A stretch of 44,375 nucleotides of DNA, taken from positions 1 through 44,375 of the forward strand of contig JBGTIS010000157.1 in the NCBI GenBank assembly GCA_041745535.1, given 5' to 3'. The translations under genes and the position numbers were made by a program. Below, in pieces: positions 23,061 through 31,631 of the stretch. Origin of the DNA: JBGTIS01 sp041745535 (GTDB lineage Bacteria; Bacteroidota; Bacteroidia; Cytophagales; Cyclobacteriaceae). How positions within the stretch are numbered: the stretch's first letter is position 1; each line of letters begins with the position of its first letter. Under the pieces are notes generated by a model. It was given only the letters and a program-made list of their open reading frames with translations, did no database searches and was not told the DNA's origin.

Positions 23061-25469
23061 ATGATCAGAACTTATACACTTGTTTTTTTCTTCATGGGTT
23101 TTACACTGCTGGCTTTTGGTCAGGGGCAGGTAAGCGGACTTGTGCTGGATACCGATACGGGTAATCCATTGGAATATGCGACCATTAGCTTACTTCAAAA
23201 AGGTGATTCATCTCTGGTAACAGGCGGACTTACCGATACCAATGGAAATTTCAATATTGAAGTAAATCCGGGGAACTATATGCTTCGCATACAGTATGTT
23301 TCTTTTGAAACAGAAACAATAAGTGATGTTCAGATCGGCGAGGAGCCTAAAAACCTGGGCGAAATCTCGTTAAAACCCAGCACTTCCACCCTATCTGAGG
23401 TGGTAGTAGCTGGTAAAAAAGAACAAACCATTCTGGAACTTGACAAACGTATTTTTAACGTCAGTGAAGATTTAAGCAATACGGGCCGGAACGCAGCCGA
23501 TATTCTGGATAATCTGCCTTCTGTTACCGTAGATGTGGAAGGATCTGTAAGCTTGCGTGGTAGTAGTAACGTGCGCATACTGGTAGATGGCAAGCCTTCC
23601 GGATTGATCGGTATTGGCGATACAGGCGGACTGCAGAACCTATCAGGCGATATGATCGAAAGAGTAGAAGTGGTAACCAACCCATCCGCTCGCTACGATG
23701 CCGAAGGTTCGGCAGGCATCATCAATATTGTGTTGAAAAAACAGAAAAAATCTGGTTTGAACGGATCTTTTACAGCGAATGCCGGTCATCCTACCGAACT
23801 GGGAGGCGCGGTAAACCTTAATTACCGGCAAAAATGGATGAACCTGTTCGTGAATTATGGCGTACGGTACCGGAACCGACCTGGAAATGGAAAAGGTTAT
23901 CAGCTGTTTACTTTACCGGATACCACTTATATCACCCGGCGTAGCCAGGAAAGAACGAGAGGTGGCCTGTCCAATAACATTCGGGTGGGTACTGATTTTA
24001 TTTTTAATGAATTCAATACCCTGACCGCTTCTTTTAACTACAGAATATCAGATGGTACCAATACTTCTGAGATTTTATACCGCGATTTTACTTTAGATAA
24101 CGACTTTTTGCAGCGTACCCTTCGTACCGACAATGAGGAGGAGGATGAAGAAAACCAGGAGTATGAATTATTTTATAAAAGAACTTTTGAACAAAAAGGC
24201 AGGGAACTATCGGCCACAGCGCAATACAGAAAAAGTGATGAAATTGAAGCCTCCGATATTGTAGAATCTGCTGGTATTGAAACACTGACTCCCTCTCTTT
24301 TGCAGCGGTCCAACAACAATGAACACGAAGAGCAGTGGTTAATACAGGCCGATTATGTCCATCCGGTTTCAGACCAAGGGAAGTTTGAGACAGGTTATCG
24401 GGGAACATTAAGACAAATTGATAACAAGTACCTGGTAGAAGAACAGAATGAAACGGGTATTTGGCAACCGCTGGCAGAATTTAACAATAGCTTTGAGTAC
24501 GACGAAAACATTCACGCTGCCTATGCCATTTATGGTAGTAAAGCAGGAAAATGGTCCTACATGGGTGGATTGCGTATGGAGGCTACCGACATCACCACAA
24601 ATTTGATTGAAACATCAGAAAGAAACGATAAAAACTATATCAATTTTTTCCCTAGTGCTTTTTTAACCTACACCTATACACAGGGAAAATCCATACAGGG
24701 AAGTTACAGCAGGAGAATTAACCGACCTAATTTCTGGTCGCTTAATCCGTTTTTCTCTTTTAGCGATGCCCGTAATATCCGTAGTGGAAACCCTGATCTG
24801 GATCCGGAATTTACGGATAGTTACGAGTTGGGTTATCTGCAAAATTTTACCAAGGGAAATATTTATCTGGGAGGGTATTACCGGCATACTACTGGTGTAA
24901 TACAAAATATAAGCCGTGTAGAAGATGATGGGATTACCTATAATCTACCAGAAAATTTAAGTACCCAGAACTCCTTCGGTTTGGAGTTTAATACATTGGT
25001 AGATTTGTTAAGCTGGTGGAAAATTAATGGTAACCTAAATATTTATAGGGCTATTACCAAAGGCGAGGCATACGGGTTGGTGTTACAGAGCGATGCATAT
25101 ACGCTGAGCAGCCGCCTTACATCCAAATGGAATATTCCTAATATTTTTGACGTGCAGTTAAGCGGATTTTTCCGTGCGCCGGAAAAAACTCCTCAGGGCA
25201 GGCGAAAGGCATTTTATGGCGTTGATCTGGGAGCTACCAGAGATATCCTGAAAAATAAAGCGACACTAGCCTTAAATGTTCGGGATTTATTAAACTCAAG
25301 AAAATTCCGTGGCGAAACTTTTGGTGAATATTTCTATCAGGAAGATGAATTCCGCTGGGGAGTAAGACAGGTAACTGTATCGTTCACTTACCGGCTTAAT
25401 CAGCTCAAAGGCAGGCAGCGTGACGAAGGATTTAAAGAAGGTGACCAGGGTGGTGAAGGTGAATTTTAA
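23061..25469 (+). CDS. TonB-dependent receptor-like outer-membrane protein with carboxypeptidase-D-like N-domain
   Basis: The 802-residue product has a signal peptide (MIRTYTLVFFFMGFTLLAFG), a CarboxypepD_reg-like beta-sandwich at about residues 23-105 (QVSGLVLDTDTGNPLEYATI), a plug domain at about 115-225 (LDNLPSVTVDVEGSVSLRGS, then RVEVVTNPSARYDAEGSAGI) and a long barrel of the outer-membrane beta-barrel type to the end, with alternating strands through residue 785. It lacks a SusD partner, so it is not a SusC of a glycan locus; relatives of this type are often ion or peptide receptors of unknown ligand. A strong hairpin closes the transcript 38 nt after the stop. Confidence 0.88.
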   Translation: MIRTYTLVFFFMGFTLLAFGQGQVSGLVLDTDTGNPLEYATISLLQKGDSSLVTGGLTDTNGNFNIEVNPGNYMLRIQYVSFETETISDVQIGEEPKNLGEISLKPSTSTLSEVVVAGKKEQTILELDKRIFNVSEDLSNTGRNAADILDNLPSVTVDVEGSVSLRGSSNVRILVDGKPSGLIGIGDTGGLQNLSGDMIERVEVVTNPSARYDAEGSAGIINIVLKKQKKSGLNGSFTANAGHPTELGGAVNLNYRQKWMNLFVNYGVRYRNRPGNGKGYQLFTLPDTTYITRRSQERTRGGLSNNIRVGTDFIFNEFNTLTASFNYRISDGTNTSEILYRDFTLDNDFLQRTLRTDNEEEDEENQEYELFYKRTFEQKGRELSATAQYRKSDEIEASDIVESAGIETLTPSLLQRSNNNEHEEQWLIQADYVHPVSDQGKFETGYRGTLRQIDNKYLVEEQNETGIWQPLAEFNNSFEYDENIHAAYAIYGSKAGKWSYMGGLRMEATDITTNLIETSERNDKNYINFFPSAFLTYTYTQGKSIQGSYSRRINRPNFWSLNPFFSFSDARNIRSGNPDLDPEFTDSYELGYLQNFTKGNIYLGGYYRHTTGVIQNISRVEDDGITYNLPENLSTQNSFGLEFNTLVDLLSWWKINGNLNIYRAITKGEAYGLVLQSDAYTLSSRLTSKWNIPNIFDVQLSGFFRAPEKTPQGRRKAFYGVDLGATRDILKNKATLALNVRDLLNSRKFRGETFGEYFYQEDEFRWGVRQVTVSFTYRLNQLKGRQRDEGFKEGDQGGEGEF

Positions 25470-25507
25470 CCGATAGCCAAAGCGCTTCGCCTCCATATAT
25501 GGGATTT

Positions 25508-25560
25508 AACTGGCAACGATATTCCAAACAAAGGTTTAATTTGGAATACCGTTGCCAGTT
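25508..25560 (+). terminator. Long hairpin downstream of the TonB-type receptor gene
   Basis: The arms are 21 bases each: AACTGGCAACG plus TATTCCAAA on the left (25508-25528) and TTTGGAATA plus CGTTGCCAGTT on the right (25540-25560), with one A-C mismatch and an 11-base loop. It begins 38 nt after the receptor stop codon. The following GTTTGTTAA is only moderately T-rich, so it may act as a stabilising 3' stem as much as a terminator. Confidence 0.7.
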
Positions 25561-25833
25561 GTTTGTTAACCTTGTAAGGTTGTTTAAAATTAAGTATTAG
25601 CAATTTAATAAATATGAGATTTTTTCAAATTTTAAACCTAAAATAAGTTCTAGCAAACCGTTTGCGTTTCCTGTAAAATAAATAGTCCGACGTTGAAGTG
25701 GGTCTCACAGATAGGGAGCTAATAGTTTCCGCGATTGGAATATGGTTTTATCTGATTTTTGAGTTCAATTTCTTTCTAAAATCTTCATAATTTCCTTTAA
25801 TAAAAATCTGAAAGATTTTGGTAACGTATCCTT

Positions 25834-25863
25834 TTGTCGTATTTTAACGTAATACTATCTTTG
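25834..25863 (+). promoter_or_regulatory. Bacteroidetes-type promoter in the long spacer
   Basis: TTG (25834-25836), a spacer of exactly 19 bases and TATCTTTG (25856-25863) match the consensus TTG-N19-TAnnTTTG perfectly. It points toward the response regulator gene 376 nt away. It is one of only two exact matches to the full consensus that I found in the window. Confidence 0.65.
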
Positions 25864-25868
25864 AATAA

Positions 25869-26130
25869 TAATTTAATCTAATATCGAATGGGTTGGCTAA
25901 ATAAATTTGATTTCCAGTTGAACCTTTATTTCGATATCTCATGCTCACTTTTAAGGTAATAAACCACTGTATCAATTTATAAGTACAATTGACCGGCATT
26001 CGCGTTTTAGAAGGATAGTTTTATTAGAAAACTAATTTTTTTATTTATATATTAGAGGATATTCTGATTTTTTTATAAGAGATAAAGCTCGGTGGCTCAC
26101 CCGTAAAAAATCAGAATAACCTTTATTATT
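25869..26130 (+). ncRNA. Candidate small RNA or structured leader upstream of the response regulator
   Basis: Transcription from the promoter at 25834-25863 would run about 190 nt to a hairpin at 26057-26121 that is followed by CTTTATTATTCTTTTT. That would give a free RNA of about 260 nt, or a 370-nt leader if the polymerase reads through. The only open frame inside is a 23-codon one at 25888-25959 (MGWLNKFDFQLNL...) that matches nothing I know. I recognise no riboswitch or known RNA family. The rest of the 769-base spacer (25470-25833 and 26131-26238) is AT-rich with only a 13-base palindrome, GCAAACCGTTTGC, at 25653-25665. Confidence 0.35.
26057..26121 (+). terminator. Large stem-loop with an inner hairpin
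   Basis: GGATATTCTGATTTTTT (26057-26073) pairs with AAAAAATCAGAATAACC (26105-26121) over 17 positions with one mismatch. The 31-base interior holds a second stem, GGTG (26091-26094) with CACC (26098-26101), closed by a 3-base loop. A T-rich run follows. It may end a small RNA or serve as a regulatory leader element for the response regulator operon. Confidence 0.55.
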
Positions 26131-26238
26131 CTTTTTAAATCGCTGGTTAATTCTCGAAATTTGTCTGGCTTTAATTTAGTGTCGCTGGGTATTTAAACTA
26201 TTAACTTAAATATATTATAATTCAATAGGATTTATTTC

Positions 26239-26673
26239 ATGGAAAATAAGTTTAGTCATATTTTATTGGTGGATGATGACGATATCGCGAATTTCTTAAA
26301 TGAGAGTTTACTTAAGAAAATGGACTTAGCAAACCAGATAGATGTATCGTTTGATGGCCACGAAGCATTACGGTTTATAGAAGAGAATTGGACAAATACC
26401 CAATTAGAAATAAAAAATCCTGAGAGTAAGCTTATTTTACTGGATATTAATATGCCCCTTGTGGATGGTTTTGGTTTTTTAGAAGGCTTTGAAAAAATGG
26501 AGGAAAGCCACAGAGTACCTATTGTTTTGCTTACCACCTCTATTAACAAAAAGGATTTGAACAAAGCTGAATCGTTTAAAGTAATTAACTATATTGAAAA
26601 GCCTTTAAATGAAGAAAAAGTTAAGGCTTTGGTAAGCCAAATACATGCGATTCGCCTTAAGGAGTTAGAATGA
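26239..26673 (+). CDS. Single-domain response regulator
   Basis: The 144-residue product is a receiver domain only: the acidic pocket LLVDDDDIAN (residues 9-18), the phosphorylation site Asp69 in LILLDINMPLVDGF, the conserved Thr-Thr in IVLLTTSINKKD and Lys in YIEKPLN. There is no output domain, so it should pass phosphate on or bind a partner protein. It overlaps the heme oxygenase gene by 4 nt. In bacteriophytochrome clusters a receiver like this is the usual partner of the phytochrome kinase, which is only a stump here; the large kinase at 27525 is another possible partner. Confidence 0.92.
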   Translation: MENKFSHILLVDDDDIANFLNESLLKKMDLANQIDVSFDGHEALRFIEENWTNTQLEIKNPESKLILLDINMPLVDGFGFLEGFEKMEESHRVPIVLLTTSINKKDLNKAESFKVINYIEKPLNEEKVKALVSQIHAIRLKELE

Positions 26674-27260
26674 TATTAGAAAATTTAAAAGCGCAAACGT
26701 CAGAAAATCACCAGCGGCTCGAGCAAAACCAACTTTTAAGTGTTATTAGCGGCTCTGCGATAAGTTTGAATAAATATCTGCGTATTCTTCATATTTTTTA
26801 TAGCTATTTTCAACCTGTTGAATCAAAAATTAACAGTTTTGGCGTCATTCAACGGTATTTACCTGATTACAATTCGAGAAGAAAAGCCAGGGCTATCAGG
26901 GCAGATATAGACTACCTTGGTGTTCAAATCTTACAAGAACCGTTGCCCTGGTGCGATAACTTGCCTGCTATGGATGCGCCAGCTCAGGCTATGGGATGTT
27001 TGTATGTGTTGGAAGGATCTACATTAGGAGGGCGTTTTATCGCCAAAAACCTGAATAAACATCTGGGACTGGAAGCTGCCACAGGCGCTTCTTTTTTTAA
27101 TGGGTATGGTACTGAAACCGGGACAAAATGGAAACTGTTTCAGCAGGCACTGGTGGATTTCAGTAATGAGTTTAAGCAGGAGCAGCAGATAATTTCAGCG
27201 GCTAATGAAACATTTGAAAAACTTAATAGTTGGGTTACAAAGAATGAAATATGCTGTTAG
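26670..27260 (+). CDS. bphO: Biliverdin-producing heme oxygenase (BphO-like)
   Basis: The 196-residue product fits the bacterial heme oxygenase family: the proximal heme ligand is probably His14 in TSENHQRLEQN, and the distal helix region is represented by MGCLYVLEGSTLGGRFIAKN near residue 110. It opens heme to biliverdin IX-alpha, releasing iron and CO. In many bacteria this gene sits next to a bacteriophytochrome to supply its chromophore. Here the next frame overlaps it by 10 nt and is the N-terminal stump of exactly such a phytochrome. The enzyme itself looks complete, so it may serve iron release or another biliverdin-binding protein. Confidence 0.9.
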   Translation: MILENLKAQTSENHQRLEQNQLLSVISGSAISLNKYLRILHIFYSYFQPVESKINSFGVIQRYLPDYNSRRKARAIRADIDYLGVQILQEPLPWCDNLPAMDAPAQAMGCLYVLEGSTLGGRFIAKNLNKHLGLEAATGASFFNGYGTETGTKWKLFQQALVDFSNEFKQEQQIISAANETFEKLNSWVTKNEICC

Positions 27261-27391
27261 GCAAAAAAAACTTCGATTCTGAATTCTGCGGAAGTATTCC
27301 TGTTAACTTTATTAACGCGATCCAACCACACGGTGTGTTGCTGCTATTAGATAAAAACAATCTCAATATCATTCAATTATTAGGTATGTAA
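27251..27391 (+). pseudogene. bphP: Bacteriophytochrome N-terminal remnant (46 codons)
   Basis: The frame reads MLLGKKNFDSEFCGSIP, then NAIQPHGVLLLLD, and stops at TAA 27389-27391. Cys13 followed 11 residues later by IQPHG is the start of the phytochrome PAS domain; in Deinococcus BphP the biliverdin-attaching Cys24 has the same distance to its IQPHG. The remaining PAS, GAF, PHY and kinase parts, about 700 residues, are absent. The 133 bases to the next gene (27392-27524) contain no phytochrome sequence, so this is a deletion and not a sequencing frameshift. The start overlaps the heme oxygenase stop by 10 nt, as expected of an intact operon. A translated 46-residue product could not hold chromophore. 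Confidence 0.85.
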
Positions 27392-27524
27392 ATATTTCTT
27401 AATCAGTTTTAATTTTTCGAAAAAGCTTCTTAAAATTGAATTTTATGACGGCTCAATTAGCCAAAGGCCCCTTAAATACTGATTCTCGCTATAGCCAATA
27501 GACCCAGATAAGTTCAGTAATGAT

Positions 27525-30500
27525 ATGCAAGGCAACATTCAGGAAGCAAAAAAGGATGTAACAGGGCAGATGCTCCAACTGTCAGAGCACTATGTTGTTG
27601 GAATAGGCGCTTCTGCCGGTGGGCTGGAAGCTATTAACGAACTTTTTGATAATATCCCTCTGGGAAGTAAATTTTCCTTCGTAATTATTCAGCATTTGTC
27701 GCCCGACTACAAAATTCTAATGGACGAACTGCTGGCCAAGCATACCCACATGAAAATAGCGGTTGCCGAAGAAGGGATGCTAATTTTGCCCAATCGTGTT
27801 TACCTGATTCCCAGCAAAAAAAGCTTAACAATTAAAAATAATAAGCTGCATTTAGTTGATAAACAAATAAAATCAACCTCTAATTACGTTATAAACACTT
27901 TTTTTACTTCTCTGGCTGAGGAAAAAAAACATAACGCCATTGGAATCATCCTTTCCGGTACAGGTACAGATGGCACGGCTGGTATCAATGCTATCAAAGA
28001 GCATGGAGGTATGGTAGTCGTACAGGACCCGGCTACCGCGAAATTTGATGGAATGCCCAATAGTGCCATTGAAACGGGAAATTATGATTTTATTTTGTCG
28101 CCAAAACACATGGGAGAAAAGATAATTGCGTATCCGCAAGATAGAAAAAATGAGGCGTCTAACTGGAAGCCCAGTTTTGGCGATGATGGAAAAACCTTTT
28201 GGGAAATACTTAATTTGGTAAAAGAAAGCACTACCAACGATTTTAGCGCTTATAAGGAAGAAACGCTGGTAAGACTGATATTGAAACGCATGGGATTACT
28301 TTCCATTGAGTATCCACGTGAATATCCGCACTATCTAAAAAACAATCCTGATGAGGCAATCCTCCTGGGTGAGGATTTTTTAATTGGTGTTACCAGATTT
28401 TTCAGAAACCCGGCCGCTTTCGACTGTATACAAGATGAAGTGATCCCAGCTCTTATTTTAGGCAAGCCAGAGAATGAATCTATTAAAATATGGGTGCCAG
28501 CCTGCAGCACAGGCGAAGAGGTGTATTCTTTGGCCATTTTGTTCAGTGAATATCTCGAAAAAAGAAAAGGCAATTATAATATTAAGCTTTTCGCTACCGA
28601 CGTAAATGCAGGCTCGGTAGAAACAGCTGCCAAAGGCGCTTACCCGTTTTCTATAGCGGAGGACATTACTCAGGAAAGGCTTGGTAAATTTTTCACCAAA
28701 GAAGGTAATCACTATTGCATTTCCAGCCATATTAGGAAGATGGTCATTTTTGCCCATCATAACCTGCTGAAAGATCCACCTTTCAGCAAAGTAGATCTGA
28801 TTAGCTGCCGGAATATGCTGATCTATATGAAATCTGAATTACAGAAAAAAATCCTATCTACTTTTCTTTTTTCACTCAATTTAGGTGGGTATTTGTTTTT
28901 AGGCTCTAGCGAAAGTGTAAGCAGCATTCAAAGTTCGCTGAAGAGTGTTTCTCAGAAGTGGAATATTTTCAAAACCACAAAGGTTAACAAAAATTTTATT
29001 TTTAACGATACCCACATTTCTCAAGCGCAGGAAAAAAATTATGCTGATAAAGCGCTTAATGTAAAACCTTCGGTAAATTCCCGTAAAGGGCTGATGTCTG
29101 ATATATTCAGTGAGGCCATGCTGGAAGAGGTTGGCTATGCGGCACTTTTTGTTGATGAAAATTACAACTTCATTCAGGCATTAGGCGATTATAAACGGTT
29201 TTTGGTTTTGCCTGAAAAGCAGCTTCAGCTCAACCTGCTTAAAATTGTTCCTGAAAAGCTTTCCATAGCCATTAGCGTAGCCCTGCGAAAGGCACAAAAG
29301 CTAAATCAGAAAGTTGTAAGTCGAAAAATATTAGTAGGATATGAAGCGGTAACCCGCACCATCGATTTGATCATAAAACCCTATCTGGAGGCCAATCAGT
29401 ACAACGAAAAATTTTACTTTCTTTTATTAAAAGAAGAAAAGGAAGAAGTAAACAGAAAAAATGAAAGTGACTTTTTAGATAGTCAGAACAGTATCATGCA
29501 GCTTTCTGAGATGGAATCTGAGCTGAATGCCACCCGGCAAAGCCTGCGAACTACCGTAGAAGAGCTGGAAACCACTAATGAAGAACTAATTTCTTCTAAC
29601 GAAGAATTGCAGTCTACAAACGAAGATCTGCAATCGCTCAATGAAGAGCTACATACCGTAAATGCCGAGCATCAACTTAAAATCAGAGAACTTTCGGAGC
29701 TAAACGATGACCTGAATAACTATTTCAGAAGTACAGAAATTGGTCAGCTTTTCATTGATAGCAACATGTTGATCAGAAAATATACACCAGCTGTTGCCCA
29801 GCAAATTAATATCATTGAATCTGATATTGGCCGACCCATTAGCCACTTTTCTTTTAATACCCGGTATACCGGGTTGGTAGAGGATATCAAGTATGTGATC
29901 AAAACCAAAGAAACCATCGAACAGGAAATTGAGGTAATGAACAACCATCATTATCAGTTGAGGATTTTTCCTTATATCCGGCATGACAGAACTACCGATG
30001 GCGTGGTGATTACCTTTGTAGACATAACACCTGCCAAAAATCTGAACAATTTGCTGGCAGGCGTGCTGAATAGTTCTTTAAGCGGCATACTGGCCTTTAA
30101 ATCGATAAAGAGCAGAAAAGGTAAAGTAATTGATTTTGAGTGGATGCTAACTAATCCGGCTGCTGAAAAAATTATTGGAAAATCAAATGATGAATTAATC
30201 GGCGCATATATGCTGGAGGTGTTACCCAGCCTGCGCGATGTAGGCCTGTTCGATAAATTTGTGGCAGTAGCGGAAAACGGTAAGGTTTATCATGATGAAA
30301 TTTATTATGACGGTGATGGCATCGAGGGATGGTTTGAAGTAGTAGCTGTAAAAGTGGATGTAGGTATTGCCATTACCTTAGCCAATATTAATGAGAAAAA
30401 AGAAGCTGAAAAAGAAATAAGAGCCGCTTATGAAGAAGTGAAAACAGCCAAGGAAAGGCTAATGAGATTTAACAATGAACTGGAAAATATAGTTGAAGAC

Positions 30501-31601
30501 CGAACGCGCGAACTTTCGGTAAGTGAAGAGCGGTTTCGGCTGGTTTCTCTGGCAACCAATGATGCCGTATGGGATTGGAACCTGGTAACGAACGAGTTTT
30601 GGTGGAATGCTGCTTTTACTGAAATTTTTGGTCATGAAAATAAGAATGTTTCGACGGGTGTAGAATCCTGGTTTGAAAGAATTCATCCGCAAGACCACGA
30701 CCGCATTGTTCAGGCGGTTCATGATGTTATTAATCAGGGGAATAAAAAATGGAATGATGAGTATCAATTCTTAAAGTCAGATGGTTCATATGCATTTGTG
30801 TACAACCGGGCTTATCTTTTAACAGATGAAAATGAAGTGCCGTATCGCATGTTAGGTTCGCTGGTTGATTTAACCGACCTGAAAAAGATACAGGAGGAAC
30901 TGAGAACAACCAATGATAACCTGACAAAAATCAACATGGATCTTGATAATTTTGTCTATACTGCTTCTCACGACCTAAAGTCTCCTATTGCCAATCTGGA
31001 AGGACTTACTGAACTGCTCAAGGAAAGCCTGAAAGACAAAACCAATGAGCAGGAATGGAATATTATTGAACTGATAGATAGATCCGTAATCAAGCTGAAT
31101 AAAACCGTGAAGGCTTTGGCTGAGATCACCAAAGTTCAGAAAGATCTGGATACCAGTACGGAGATACTTTCTTTTCAGGTTATTTTGGACGACGTTAAAT
31201 CAGACCTGCAAACTATAATTATGGATGCAAATGCCCACATAGAAGTAGATTTTGAGGTTTCCCAAATGCGGTACACTAAAATTAATCTGAGAAGTATTTT
31301 TTACAATTTGATCAGTAACGCGATAAAGTACAGATCGCCGGATCGAAAGGTTCAGATCAAAATCAAAGCTGAAAGAATTGATCAGTTTGTACAACTCACT
31401 TTTACTGACAATGGATTAGGCATGAGTCAGCCTCAGCTTGGTAAATTGTTTTCGATGTTCAAGCGATTCCACCGGGATATAGAAGGTACAGGCATAGGAC
31501 TGTATATGGTAAAAAGAATTGTTGAAAATAGGGGAGGAAGAATTGGAGTTGAGAGTGAAGTAGATCAGGGCACTACTTTTAAAATATTTTTGATTGGTTA
31601 A
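27525..31601 (+). CDS. CheB-CheR-PAS sensor histidine kinase fusion
   Basis: The 1358-residue product joins several domains. CheB methylesterase, residues about 22-200: Ser30 in GIGASAGG, His57 in IIQHLSPDY and Asp149 in GTGTDGTAG make a full triad. CheR methyltransferase, about 225-490: FLIGVTRFFRNP, the SAM loop WVPACSTGEEVYSLAI and KVDLISCRNMLIYM. A helical linker near 670-740 with repeated TNEELxSxNEELQS. Two to three PAS-type domains to about 1120. A histidine kinase with His1149 (TASHDLKSPI), an N-box (NLISNAIKYR) and glycine motifs (DNGLGM, GTGIGLYMVK). There is no receiver or membrane segment, so it is cytoplasmic and needs a separate response regulator, possibly the one at 26239. CheB and CheR act on chemoreceptor methylation in chemotaxis; in these fusions their target is unknown. 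Confidence 0.93.
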   Translation: MQGNIQEAKKDVTGQMLQLSEHYVVGIGASAGGLEAINELFDNIPLGSKFSFVIIQHLSPDYKILMDELLAKHTHMKIAVAEEGMLILPNRVYLIPSKKSLTIKNNKLHLVDKQIKSTSNYVINTFFTSLAEEKKHNAIGIILSGTGTDGTAGINAIKEHGGMVVVQDPATAKFDGMPNSAIETGNYDFILSPKHMGEKIIAYPQDRKNEASNWKPSFGDDGKTFWEILNLVKESTTNDFSAYKEETLVRLILKRMGLLSIEYPREYPHYLKNNPDEAILLGEDFLIGVTRFFRNPAAFDCIQDEVIPALILGKPENESIKIWVPACSTGEEVYSLAILFSEYLEKRKGNYNIKLFATDVNAGSVETAAKGAYPFSIAEDITQERLGKFFTKEGNHYCISSHIRKMVIFAHHNLLKDPPFSKVDLISCRNMLIYMKSELQKKILSTFLFSLNLGGYLFLGSSESVSSIQSSLKSVSQKWNIFKTTKVNKNFIFNDTHISQAQEKNYADKALNVKPSVNSRKGLMSDIFSEAMLEEVGYAALFVDENYNFIQALGDYKRFLVLPEKQLQLNLLKIVPEKLSIAISVALRKAQKLNQKVVSRKILVGYEAVTRTIDLIIKPYLEANQYNEKFYFLLLKEEKEEVNRKNESDFLDSQNSIMQLSEMESELNATRQSLRTTVEELETTNEELISSNEELQSTNEDLQSLNEELHTVNAEHQLKIRELSELNDDLNNYFRSTEIGQLFIDSNMLIRKYTPAVAQQINIIESDIGRPISHFSFNTRYTGLVEDIKYVIKTKETIEQEIEVMNNHHYQLRIFPYIRHDRTTDGVVITFVDITPAKNLNNLLAGVLNSSLSGILAFKSIKSRKGKVIDFEWMLTNPAAEKIIGKSNDELIGAYMLEVLPSLRDVGLFDKFVAVAENGKVYHDEIYYDGDGIEGWFEVVAVKVDVGIAITLANINEKKEAEKEIRAAYEEVKTAKERLMRFNNELENIVEDRTRELSVSEERFRLVSLATNDAVWDWNLVTNEFWWNAAFTEIFGHENKNVSTGVESWFERIHPQDHDRIVQAVHDVINQGNKKWNDEYQFLKSDGSYAFVYNRAYLLTDENEVPYRMLGSLVDLTDLKKIQEELRTTNDNLTKINMDLDNFVYTASHDLKSPIANLEGLTELLKESLKDKTNEQEWNIIELIDRSVIKLNKTVKALAEITKVQKDLDTSTEILSFQVILDDVKSDLQTIIMDANAHIEVDFEVSQMRYTKINLRSIFYNLISNAIKYRSPDRKVQIKIKAERIDQFVQLTFTDNGLGMSQPQLGKLFSMFKRFHRDIEGTGIGLYMVKRIVENRGGRIGVESEVDQGTTFKIFLIG

Positions 31602-31631
31602 AGTAATTGGTCCGGAATGTTATCTGAAAAC

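Noticed and set aside
25653..25665. GCAAACCGTTTGC palindrome as an operator
   Set aside because: It is isolated in the spacer, about 170 bases from the nearest promoter candidate, so no role can be argued.
25888..25959. A 23-codon frame as a small protein gene
   Set aside because: No family resemblance, and it sits in a likely untranslated transcript; kept only as a note in the ncRNA entry.
26057..26121. A riboswitch in front of the response regulator
   Set aside because: The stem-loop has no conserved core of a known riboswitch class, and the genes are not metabolic; a terminator or leader hairpin is simpler.
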